Positions 16,828 to 24,689 of a DNA stretch of 64,000 bases are shown piece after piece. This stretch comes from Saprospiraceae bacterium. GTDB lineage: Bacteria; Bacteroidota; Bacteroidia; Chitinophagales; Saprospiraceae. The translations under genes were made by a program, and so were the position numbers. Each line of letters opens with the position of its first letter. Within the stretch, counting starts at the first letter, position 1. Location of the stretch: positions 124,001 through 188,000 of the forward strand of contig JAHBTU010000004.1 in NCBI GenBank assembly GCA_019638455.1, written 5' to 3'. The notes below the pieces were generated by a model that ran no database searches, had not been told where the DNA came from, and saw nothing but the letters and a program-made list of their open reading frames with translations.

Positions 16828-18840
16828 TTATTTGCTCAAATTTTTAGCCATCTCGATGAAAAAATCCATGGCTTCGGGATTGCGCATGGAGTCGCGGTTG
16901 AAGGCTTTTTCCAACGGCTTTTGCTGCAATATCTTCTTTACGGGTGTCTCCATTTTTTTCCCGGAGATGGTGTAGGGCACGTCGGGGATTTCCAGAATAT
17001 CGTCGGGCACATGGCGGGGGCTGTATTCTGCTCGCAGCGCGGCTTTGATGCGGCCTTTGAGGGCTTCGTCCAACGTGGCGCCGGGCGACAGCGCCACGAA
17101 CAGCGGCATCCAATCAGAGCCATCGGCGCGTTCGAGATTGATTATGAGGCTGTCGCGCAGTTCGGCGAGCTTGTCCAAACACCGATATATCTCCGCCGTG
17201 CCGATACGCACCCCCTGCCGATTGAGCGTTGCGTCGGAGCGACCGAGTATGACCAGCGTGTCGCGCTCCGTGATTTGCAGCCAGTCGCCGTGCCGCCACA
17301 CGCCTGGGTATTCCTCAAAATAGGAAGCGCGGTATTTGGAGCCATCCGCGTCGTTCCAAAAAAACACAGGCATGGAAGGCATTGGCTTTGTCACCACCAT
17401 TTCGCCTACTTCACCGACGGGGACGGGACGGCCGTTTTCGTCCCAACTTTCCATGGCGCAGCCGAGGCAGCGGCACTGAATTTCGCCCTGATACACGGGC
17501 AACAATGGATTTCCTCCTACCCAAGCCGTGCAAACATCGGTGCCGCCGGCCATGCTGGAGAGCCACACGTCGGGCTTGATGTTTTCATAGACCCAACCAA
17601 AGGCTTCAGGTGGCAGGGGCGAGCCGGTGGAGCCGATGCTGCGCAGGTTTGTGAGGTCAAATTTTGTTTTCGGTGAAACGCCCGCTTTCATGCAACTGAC
17701 CAAAAATGGCGCGCTGGTGCCAAAATGGTGAATGGGTGCTTTTTCCGCCAGTTCCCACAACACGTTCAAATCTGGGTAGCCCGGGCTGCCGTCGTAGAGC
17801 ACGATGGTCGCCCCTGCGAGCATGGTGGCAAGGGTGAAATTCCACATCATCCAGCCGGTGGTGGAGTACCAGAAGAAGCGTTCGCCGGGTCGCACGTCGT
17901 TGTGCAGGTGGACGTATTTGAGGTGTTCGAGCAAGTTGCCGCCGTGCGAGTGTGTGATGGCTTTTGGCACGCCAGTGGTGCCGGAGGAGTAAAGAATCCA
18001 GATGGGGTGGGAGAAGGCGAGTGGCTCGAAGTGCAGCCTCGCTCTCTCTCCGCCAGTTGGCAGGAGGGGTGCTGGGTTGACGATATTTTCCCACTTCGTT
18101 ACCTCTTTTTCAACAACCAAGTGTGCGTTTTTGTCCAAATAGGGGATAAAAATCACTTGCTCCACCGATGGCAACAGTTGGCACAATTCGCGCACGGTGT
18201 CGCGTTTGTCAAAATGCTTGCCGCCGTAGGTGTAACCGTCCACGGCAATCAAAACCTTCGGCTGGATTTGCACAAATCGGTCGGCCACGCTCGCCGCGCC
18301 GAAGTCGGGCGAGCAACTCGACCACACCGCGCCGATGCTCATGGCCGCCAACACGGCCACGATGGCATGGGGCGAATTGGGCAGATAGGCCGCTATGCGG
18401 TCGCCTTTTTGCACGCCGCATTGTTTCAGAAAACGAGCAAGTGAGATGGTTTGGCGTTCGAGTTCTGCCCAGCTGGTTTCCTCCAATCCTTGCCTTTCGT
18501 TTTTGAACAAAATGGCGGGTCTTGTCTCGGTTTTGTTTCGAAGAACATGTTCCGCGTAGTTGAGCGTCGCGCCTTCAAACCACTTGTGGTCGGGCATTTT
18601 CGAGCCAGAAAGGACGGAGGCGTACGGCGAGTGGCTGATGATTTGGAAGTATTCCCACTGGCTTTCCCAAAAGTCTTCCAAATGGTCGGTTGACCATTTC
18701 CACAAATCGCGGTAATGGCGAAAGCGCAACCCTTTCTCGCTTGCCAGCCACGCCATGTAGCGAGCGAGGTGGCTTTCTTTGAGCAGGGTGGGGGAGGGTT
18801 GCCAGAGCAGTGGTGGTGTGATGATGTTTGATTCGGGCAT
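16828..18840 (-). CDS. Acetoacetate--CoA ligase
   Basis: An ANL-superfamily adenylating enzyme of 670 residues that activates acetoacetate with ATP and CoA. The N-terminal ACAS domain matches acetoacetyl-CoA synthetases (SPYASVLSG, WFEGATLNYAEH). The P-loop-like motif LYSSGTTGVPKAITHSHGG is near residue 290. The adenylation core contains SSMAGGTDVCTAWVGG and the hinge/C-terminal part GRSDATLNRQGVRIGTAEI. The C-terminal lysine region reads TISGKKMETPVKK. Gene context gives no pathway partner. The family supports ketone-body, lipid or PHB-related carbon use. Confidence 0.93.
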   Translation of the reverse strand: MPESNIITPPLLWQPSPTLLKESHLARYMAWLASEKGLRFRHYRDLWKWSTDHLEDFWESQWEYFQIISHSPYASVLSGSKMPDHKWFEGATLNYAEHVLRNKTETRPAILFKNERQGLEETSWAELERQTISLARFLKQCGVQKGDRIAAYLPNSPHAIVAVLAAMSIGAVWSSCSPDFGAASVADRFVQIQPKVLIAVDGYTYGGKHFDKRDTVRELCQLLPSVEQVIFIPYLDKNAHLVVEKEVTKWENIVNPAPLLPTGGERARLHFEPLAFSHPIWILYSSGTTGVPKAITHSHGGNLLEHLKYVHLHNDVRPGERFFWYSTTGWMMWNFTLATMLAGATIVLYDGSPGYPDLNVLWELAEKAPIHHFGTSAPFLVSCMKAGVSPKTKFDLTNLRSIGSTGSPLPPEAFGWVYENIKPDVWLSSMAGGTDVCTAWVGGNPLLPVYQGEIQCRCLGCAMESWDENGRPVPVGEVGEMVVTKPMPSMPVFFWNDADGSKYRASYFEEYPGVWRHGDWLQITERDTLVILGRSDATLNRQGVRIGTAEIYRCLDKLAELRDSLIINLERADGSDWMPLFVALSPGATLDEALKGRIKAALRAEYSPRHVPDDILEIPDVPYTISGKKMETPVKKILQQKPLEKAFNRDSMRNPEAMDFFIEMAKNLSK

Positions 18841-18968
18841 GATGTTGACAAAAGTTGATAAAGGCGATGAGGTTGATAAAAAACGAGACTACTTAAAGCA
18901 TGTTTGAGACATTACCTTAGCCGCGAAAATCCCCTTATTCCGCCATTTTGTTTCAAAAAAAATTTTCA

Positions 18969-20561
18969 ATGAAAGTATTAAGAACGCTCGCGCTGCTCCT
19001 CGCGGCCCTCTCCTTTTTCACTTGCAAGACTGCTCAAAAACAGGTCGGCGACGATGGGTACATCGAAATCCAGTTCCTGCAAATGAACGACGTGTACGAA
19101 ATATCGCCCGCGCCATCGGACAATACGGGGGGGCTGGCAAGGGTGGCGACGATTCGCAAAGAGCTGTTGGCCAAAAATCCCAACACCTACACCGTGCTGG
19201 CTGGCGACTTCATCAGCCCGTCGGTCATCGGCACGTTGCGCCACGAGGGCAAACGCATCCGGGGCAAGCAGATGGTGGAGGTGCTGAACGCGCTCGGCCT
19301 CGATTGGGTGGTGTTTGGCAACCATGAATTCGACTATGACGATGTGGCGGACTTGCAGGCCCGCATAGATGAGTCGGCGTTTTTGTGGGTTGGCTCTAAT
19401 GTGTTTCAGGTGGAGAATGGCAAGATGAAGCACTTTGAAAAACGCAAGGCAGGGAGCATGGAGGAGTGCGGCGACACTCACATCTTCGAGGTGAGGGATG
19501 CCGATGGCACCTCTGTGCGCTTGGGGTTGTTCGGTGTCACCATCAACACGGGTATAAAACCTTATGTGGCTTACACCGACTACTTCGAGGCATCCAACAA
19601 TAGTTTTGCCGCCCTCAAAAATCTTCATGCGGAGCAAGGGAAAGGCGCAGATGTGGTGGTAGCCCTCACCCACCTGAACGTCGAAGACGATAAGAAACTA
19701 TCTGCCGTTTTGCCCGGCATACCGCTCATCATGGGTGGCCATGAGCACGACAACCAGATTCACAAGATGGACAAAGCCACCATCGCCAAAGCCGACGCAA
19801 ACGCCAAAACGGTGTATGTGCATACGCTCCGCTACGACAAGAAGAACAAATCGGCCACCGTGAAATCCGAGTTGCGACGGGTGGATGCCTCCATTGCCGA
19901 CGACCCCGCGACGGCTGCCGTGGTAGCCAAGTGGGAAAAAATCAAAAACGAATCTTTGCAATCAAGTGGTTTTCAGCCTGCTGCAATCGTGACGGTGCTG
20001 CCCGAGCCTTTGGATTGCCGCGAAACCATCGTGCGACACACACAGTGCAGGGCGGGCGAACTCATCACCGCAGCCATGATGGCAGCTTCCAAAACCAATC
20101 CTGAATGTGCTCTCTTGAACAGTGGCTCTATTCGAGTGGACGATGTGCTGGCCCCGACGCTTACCGAGGTGGACATCGTGCGAATGTTGCCGTTCGGCGG
20201 CGGCATCACGGAGGTGGAGATGCGCGGCTCGCTGCTGCGCCGCACGTTGGAGGCGAGTTTGGAAAACAAAGGCAAGGGGGGATACTTGCAGCTGCGCAAC
20301 ATCCGCCAAGGTGAGACGGGCCGCTGGTTGGTATCCGAAACACCGCTCGACGACACGCGCATTTATCGCGTCGTGTTGCCCGATTTTTTATTGACGGGCG
20401 GCGAGTATAGAATGGAATTTCTGAAAGCATCGCCCGACGCAGATGGAAAGGCGGGAGTCAATCCTGATATCCTAAGCTTTCATAAGCCCCTCCCCGGCGA
20501 CAAGAATGATGCGCGGACCGACATCCGCTGGGCGGTGATTCGATACTTGAGGGGGTTTTAG
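18969..20561 (+). CDS. 5'-nucleotidase/UshA-like metallophosphatase lipoprotein
   Basis: A 530-residue lipoprotein: the signal MKVLRTLALLLAALSFFTC ends in a lipobox. The N-terminal calcineurin-like metallophosphatase domain shows FLQMNDVYEI, VLAGDFISPS, GNHEFDYDD and GGHEHD (metal ligands). The C-terminal 5'-nucleotidase domain begins about residue 330 and includes LNSGSIRVDD and MLPFGGGITEVEMRG. These enzymes dephosphorylate extracytoplasmic nucleotides. ATG 18969 is chosen over an upstream TTG because it gives the proper signal. The last codons and stop are already part of repeat locus 3. Confidence 0.88.
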   Translation: MKVLRTLALLLAALSFFTCKTAQKQVGDDGYIEIQFLQMNDVYEISPAPSDNTGGLARVATIRKELLAKNPNTYTVLAGDFISPSVIGTLRHEGKRIRGKQMVEVLNALGLDWVVFGNHEFDYDDVADLQARIDESAFLWVGSNVFQVENGKMKHFEKRKAGSMEECGDTHIFEVRDADGTSVRLGLFGVTINTGIKPYVAYTDYFEASNNSFAALKNLHAEQGKGADVVVALTHLNVEDDKKLSAVLPGIPLIMGGHEHDNQIHKMDKATIAKADANAKTVYVHTLRYDKKNKSATVKSELRRVDASIADDPATAAVVAKWEKIKNESLQSSGFQPAAIVTVLPEPLDCRETIVRHTQCRAGELITAAMMAASKTNPECALLNSGSIRVDDVLAPTLTEVDIVRMLPFGGGITEVEMRGSLLRRTLEASLENKGKGGYLQLRNIRQGETGRWLVSETPLDDTRIYRVVLPDFLLTGGEYRMEFLKASPDADGKAGVNPDILSFHKPLPGDKNDARTDIRWAVIRYLRGF

Positions 20562-21242
20562 GGTTTTAGGGTTTGAAGGTTTCTGGTTTGAAGGTTTGGG
20601 GGGGTGAGGGTTTGGGGGTTTGAAGGTTTCTGGTTTGAGGGTTTGGGGGTTTGAGGGTTTGAAGGTTTGGGGGTTTGAAGGTTTCTGGTTTGAAGGTTTC
20701 TGGTTTGAAGGTTTGGGGGTTTGAAGGTTTGGGGGTTTGAGGGTTTGGGGGTTTGAAGGTTTCTGGTTTGAGGGTTTGAAGGTTTGAGGGGGCGCATGGG
20801 GGTGTTGAGAGTGTTCAGAAAAGCGTGTCAAACCTTCTTACAGTCGGCGCAAGGTGGTTTTGAACAGAAAGATTAGAAAAGGTTGGACTGTTCGTTCAAA
20901 ACCACTCTGCGTTGACTATATATGTTTTTTTACACAGCGAACACTGCACTCCAAGGAACGTAAGTTATTGAAAACCAGAACCCTGTGCCTCAGTGTCTCT
21001 GTGTTTTCTCATTGCCCCAATTGGGGTGACACAGTTTTGTGGACACTCTCAACACCCCCATGCGACCCCTCAAACCTTCAAACCCCCAAACCTTCAAACC
21101 CTCAAACCTTCAAACCAGAAACCTTCAAACCCCCAAACCTTCAAACCCCCAAACCTTCAAACCCCCAAACCCTCAAACCTTCAAACCAGAAACCTTCAAA
21201 CCCCCAAACCTTCAAACCCTCAAACCCCCAAACCTTCAAACC
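20551..21242. repeat. Mirrored tandem array, locus 3 (8-nt units)
   Basis: The left array (20551-20790) has about 30 units of GGGTTTGA/AGGTTTGG/AGGTTTCT type. A non-repetitive arm follows (20791-20822: GGCGCATGGGGGTGTTGAGA and on), then a ~210-nt loop, the inverted arm (about 21034-21065) and the right array (21066-21242) of complementary CCTTCAAA/CCCCCAAA units. Each array supplies the stop codon of its flanking convergent gene. Confidence 0.92.
20842..20920. repeat. Small inverted repeat inside the loop of locus 3
   Basis: GCGCAAGGTGGTTTTGAAC (20848-20865) and GTTCAAAACCACTCTGCG (20894-20911) are an inverted pair. The right end reads on into TTGACTATA. The same end sequence terminates the 120-bp element at 60.3 kb. 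Confidence 0.6.
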
Positions 21243-21682
21243 AATTTTGCTTCCAAGGTAATCGGCACGGCGGCAAGTGCCTTGCTTACTGGGCAGCCCA
21301 CCTTGGCGTTGTTTGTTAGTTCGGCAAATTTTTCGGCGGAAATGCCCGGCACCTCGCCCTCGAGGCGAAGCGTGATTTTTTCAAATGACCAGCCTCCGCC
21401 ATCTCCTTTTTGCATATCAATGGTAGATGAGCAGCGTAGCTCCGTTGCGGTGAAGCCCGCGCCGGCGAGTTGGAAGCTGAGTGCCATGACGAAACAGCCC
21501 GCATGGGCGGCTGCGATGAGTTCTTCGGGGTTGGTGCCTGCTTTGCCGTCGTCGTTTTGAAAGCGTTTGGCGGTAGAGTAAGGGGTGCCGGAAAGCACGC
21601 CCGAAGGGCCGTCGAGTACGCCTGAGCCTTCGAGGCCAGTGCCGCGCCATACGGCGGATGCGGTGCGTTGGAAATGTGCCAT
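21236..21682 (-). CDS. osmC: OsmC/Ohr family peroxiredoxin-like protein
   Basis: A 148-residue OsmC-type protein that reduces organic hydroperoxides in known members. Both catalytic cysteines are present: AGCFVMALSF in the central helix (about residue 57) and GCPVSKAL near the C-terminus. The start MAHFQRTASAVWRGTG is the family N-terminus; upstream codons in the same frame are not used. The final codons and stop (LV-stop, TTGGTTTGA) are provided by repeat locus 3. It lies 134 bp downstream of mlaD on the same strand. Confidence 0.88.
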   Translation of the reverse strand: MAHFQRTASAVWRGTGLEGSGVLDGPSGVLSGTPYSTAKRFQNDDGKAGTNPEELIAAAHAGCFVMALSFQLAGAGFTATELRCSSTIDMQKGDGGGWSFEKITLRLEGEVPGISAEKFAELTNNAKVGCPVSKALAAVPITLEAKLV

Positions 21683-21816
21683 TGCGAGAGAATCGTTTTT
21701 AAAAATCTTGGAAGATGAGTAGAGTGTGAATGTCGAGAAGAGGAAACGGGGTTTGGGCGAAATAGTTGGACAACTATTCAGCATCGGCCAAATTGATGCT
21801 CCGCCCCATCGGTCTA

Positions 21817-22941
21817 TCAATTGTCTGGCTGATTTTCCCGCAGTCGTTTGCTGAAAAGCCGTTCGAGGCTGTCGGCCTCCATTGTGTAGATGGGGTCGTT
21901 GAATGGTGTTTCGTAGCCTTTGGTTTTGTTTTTCCCGAAAACTTTCAATTTTACGGTGGTGTAGCGCTTTGGGTTGAGCCGGAGGTCTTGAATGAGGAGT
22001 TGGGTGTGGCGGAGTGTGCGTTCCAAGTCTTCGGCGAGCACTTCGTCGGTTAGCAGTTTGTTGGCAGTGCCCTTACCGTGCAAGAGGTTTTGGGCGAGGG
22101 TGTCCACACTGGAAAGGGTCCTTTCGGTGGTGGCAAGCGTGCGGCGCAAGTCGGAGAGGCGTTGCGTGAGCGTGTCGAGGGTGGTGGTAGCTTTGTGCGC
22201 GCTTTGGTCGAATCCTGCGTCTTTTAGTTGAAGGCTAAGCGTGTCGAGGTTGCGCATGATGCTGCTGATTTGGTCTTTGTTGGTGGCTAAGGAGCCAGTC
22301 AGCGCGGCGGTGTTGTTGATGGTGGCGGTCAGGCCTCGTTCGCTGGCAGCCATCAATCGGTCGAGCCGATAAGTGAGCGCCTCTATGTTTTTGAGGGAGT
22401 TGTCCAATGCTTCCAAGGTGCCGGCAAAACTTTCGGGATTGGCTTTGGCAAGCGAATCAATGTTGATGGTCAGCCCTTTTCGCAGGCGGTCGGTATAGAC
22501 ATCGAGTTCTGCGGGTGTAATCATGCCTTCGAGGAAAGAGCGCGAAGTGCCTTGCAAAAAATCGCCGCTTTGAGCGCAGTCGTTGGTGCAGACGCGGTCG
22601 TATTCAAGTTCGATGGCCCGCCCCCCCATGAAACTGGGGCTTGTGATGACGGCCATCGCATCTTTGGGCACGTCGAACCCGCCCTCCACATTGAGCACCA
22701 CGATGATGGATTGCCCGTCTTTGGGGTCTATGCTTACTTTCTTGACGCTTCCCACCTGAAGCCCCCGGATGAAAACAGGGGCGGAAACACGCAAGTCCTG
22801 CACATTGTCGTAGCGCACATAAAAATCCTTGGAAAAGGTGAGCATATTTTGGCCTTTCAGGAACTTGAATCCCCAGATACCGACGGCTATGGCGGCGATG
22901 GCAAGCAGGGCGACTTTTGTTTCGTTGCTGATTTTGAGCAT
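21817..22941 (-). CDS. mlaD: MlaD/MCE family protein
   Basis: A 374-residue substrate-binding component of an Mla-type phospholipid transporter. One N-terminal anchor helix (about residues 8-27) is followed by the MCE domain (about 38-115: VRYDNVQDLRVSAPVFIRG, LQVGSVKKVSI, SFMGGRAIEL). After that comes a long helical part (about 150-320), probably coiled-coil, forming the periplasmic tube. It is 77 bp downstream of the amidase gene and probably co-transcribed. The permease and ATPase genes (mlaE, mlaF) are not in the window. Confidence 0.88.
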   Translation of the reverse strand: MLKISNETKVALLAIAAIAVGIWGFKFLKGQNMLTFSKDFYVRYDNVQDLRVSAPVFIRGLQVGSVKKVSIDPKDGQSIIVVLNVEGGFDVPKDAMAVITSPSFMGGRAIELEYDRVCTNDCAQSGDFLQGTSRSFLEGMITPAELDVYTDRLRKGLTINIDSLAKANPESFAGTLEALDNSLKNIEALTYRLDRLMAASERGLTATINNTAALTGSLATNKDQISSIMRNLDTLSLQLKDAGFDQSAHKATTTLDTLTQRLSDLRRTLATTERTLSSVDTLAQNLLHGKGTANKLLTDEVLAEDLERTLRHTQLLIQDLRLNPKRYTTVKLKVFGKNKTKGYETPFNDPIYTMEADSLERLFSKRLRENQPDN

Positions 22942-23018
22942 TTTTGTTGCGGTGTGTTGTTTGTTCGAGGACTTTTGGGGGCAAGATTGATAATTTCCAA
23001 CGGTACAAGCGCCTTTTT

Positions 23019-24383
23019 TTATCGTGCGGACACAATGGCCGCCGTGCGAAAGCCGAGGTTTTTTATTTCTGGCAATATCTGTTCTGCCTCTTGGAGGGAG
23101 TCGAATCTGCCTGTGAAATAATAGTAGTTGTTTTCCAATTTTTCTTCCACCACATCACCCAATAGCGCCATTTGGCCGGTGTTGGTATCCATGCGCATAG
23201 GCCACGAAATCAAAAAGATGCGGAAGGGGCCGACAGGTTCGGCGGTGGCGGCGGGCGGAGTCGCCGTTTTGGGTGTTTGTGTTTTTGGGGGTGTATTTGA
23301 GGTGTGGGCAGCGGCAGGCTTGGATGGCTGTTTTTGGGTGTTGGTCGCGGTGGAAGCGGGCGTGTTGGTTGTTTGGGTAGGTTTGGAAGTGGCGGGTGTG
23401 TTCACAGTGGGGGGAGGGGTGACGCCTCCGTTCTTCGGGGAGGAAGTGGCGGGCGATTTTGAGGTAGCGGCGATTTTTTGGGCGCTGGCTTTTTTTTGCT
23501 CTGCCTCAGCGCCTTCGACGTGCTGCTTGTACGCCTCAAAAGCCTCGAAAATGGCTTGTGCGATCTGCGCCTGCCCTTCTTCGGAGGCGATGTATTCTTC
23601 TTCCGTTCGGTTGGTGAGGAAACCCGTCTCGATGAGGACAGAGGGCATGGCGGTCTCGCGCAGCACGAGGAACCCCGCTTGTTTCACGCCCTTGTCAACA
23701 CGCGATGCGGTGGTGCGAGCAAACTGCTGCACAAAACTGGCGAACAGGATGCTCTGTTCCAGATAGGCGCTCTGCCACACACTGCCGATGATGTGTGCTT
23801 CGGGGCTGTTGGGGTCATAGCCTTCGTAGTTTTTCTGGTAGTCTTTCTCGTAAAAGATGACGGAGTTTTCGCGCTTGGCGACTTCGAGGTTGTGGTCGGC
23901 GGTGTGCAACCCCATCACATACGTTTCCGCGCCGTGGATGTGGGGGGCTTTCACCGCGTTGCAGTGGACGCTGATGAACAGGTCGGCCTTGTTGCGGTTG
24001 GCGATGGCGGCGCGTTCGTTGAGTTCGATGAACTCGTCCGTTTTGCGGGTGTAAATCACTTCTACCTCTGGAAAGGCTCCTTTTATCATCTCGCCCAGCT
24101 TGAGCACGATGGCGAGCGCGTTGTCTTTTTCTTTCGAGATAGCGCCGATGCAGCCGGGGTCTTTGCCGCCGTGTCCTGCGTCGAGCACCACTTTCTTGAT
24201 GCGGTAAGTAGGGTGGGTGGAGGGAGAAAGTAAGTTGGTAAAGTGGGGGAAGTCCATACTTTTGCCGCTGGCGACGCGCAGCCCGGTCGTTTCGGCTGTG
24301 TGTTTTTCAGCGACGTTAAAATTTTGCAAAACAAGCCACGCTGCGAGAAGTGAGAGCGTTCGTAGGGCGATTTTCAAATTCAT
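23019..24383 (-). CDS. N-acetylmuramoyl-L-alanine amidase with C-terminal SPOR domain
   Basis: A 454-residue periplasmic cell-wall hydrolase. An N-terminal hydrophobic segment is followed by an Amidase_3 domain (about residues 62-285) with the zinc-site motifs VVLDAGHGGKDPG, ISVHCNA and IETGFLTN. A Thr/Pro/Ala/Lys-rich linker (about 290-380) and a SPOR-like domain at the end (about 385-454) follow. SPOR domains bind denuded glycan at division sites, so a role in daughter-cell separation is likely. It starts a minus-strand unit with mlaD and diverges from lptD. Confidence 0.9.
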   Translation of the reverse strand: MNLKIALRTLSLLAAWLVLQNFNVAEKHTAETTGLRVASGKSMDFPHFTNLLSPSTHPTYRIKKVVLDAGHGGKDPGCIGAISKEKDNALAIVLKLGEMIKGAFPEVEVIYTRKTDEFIELNERAAIANRNKADLFISVHCNAVKAPHIHGAETYVMGLHTADHNLEVAKRENSVIFYEKDYQKNYEGYDPNSPEAHIIGSVWQSAYLEQSILFASFVQQFARTTASRVDKGVKQAGFLVLRETAMPSVLIETGFLTNRTEEEYIASEEGQAQIAQAIFEAFEAYKQHVEGAEAEQKKASAQKIAATSKSPATSSPKNGGVTPPPTVNTPATSKPTQTTNTPASTATNTQKQPSKPAAAHTSNTPPKTQTPKTATPPAATAEPVGPFRIFLISWPMRMDTNTGQMALLGDVVEEKLENNYYYFTGRFDSLQEAEQILPEIKNLGFRTAAIVSAR

Positions 24384-24689
24384 AACTCAGTTTTTGGTTT
24401 CAAAATTGGTTGATGAAAACTGGCGGGAATGATGTTGATTCGACGTTTGAAGTGCATTTCAGGATAGAATGTTCCATAAACGGGCGACAACGCGGATTGT
24501 CAGTCATCAATGCGGAAAAAAATTCCGTTCGTACTCGAAGATTAAAATAAACAATTGATATTCAGATGAAAAAGGTCGAGTCATGGTTCTTCTCAATGCT
24601 GGCCTTTCCAACCCGTTTTGAATGTGGGGTCGTATCCAACCACATTTGAACCCCCACTAACGCTTGCTTGCATCCCGAATCCTTTTTTC
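24384..24689. other. Intergenic region between amidase and lptD
   Basis: A divergent promoter region of about 306 bp. It contains AT-rich tracts (for example 24540-24580) but no clear TAnnTTTG element, repeat or small gene that I can support. Confidence 0.4.

Noticed and set aside
16822..18444. Plus-strand frames up to 284 codons within the acetoacetyl-CoA synthetase gene
   Set aside because: Antisense shadows; the minus-strand enzyme carries all family motifs over its full length.
20558..21261. Frames of 80-170 codons with SNPQTFKP-type repeats in locus 3
   Set aside because: Low-complexity translation of an 8-nt tandem array; they run into the antisense of osmC and lack any start context.
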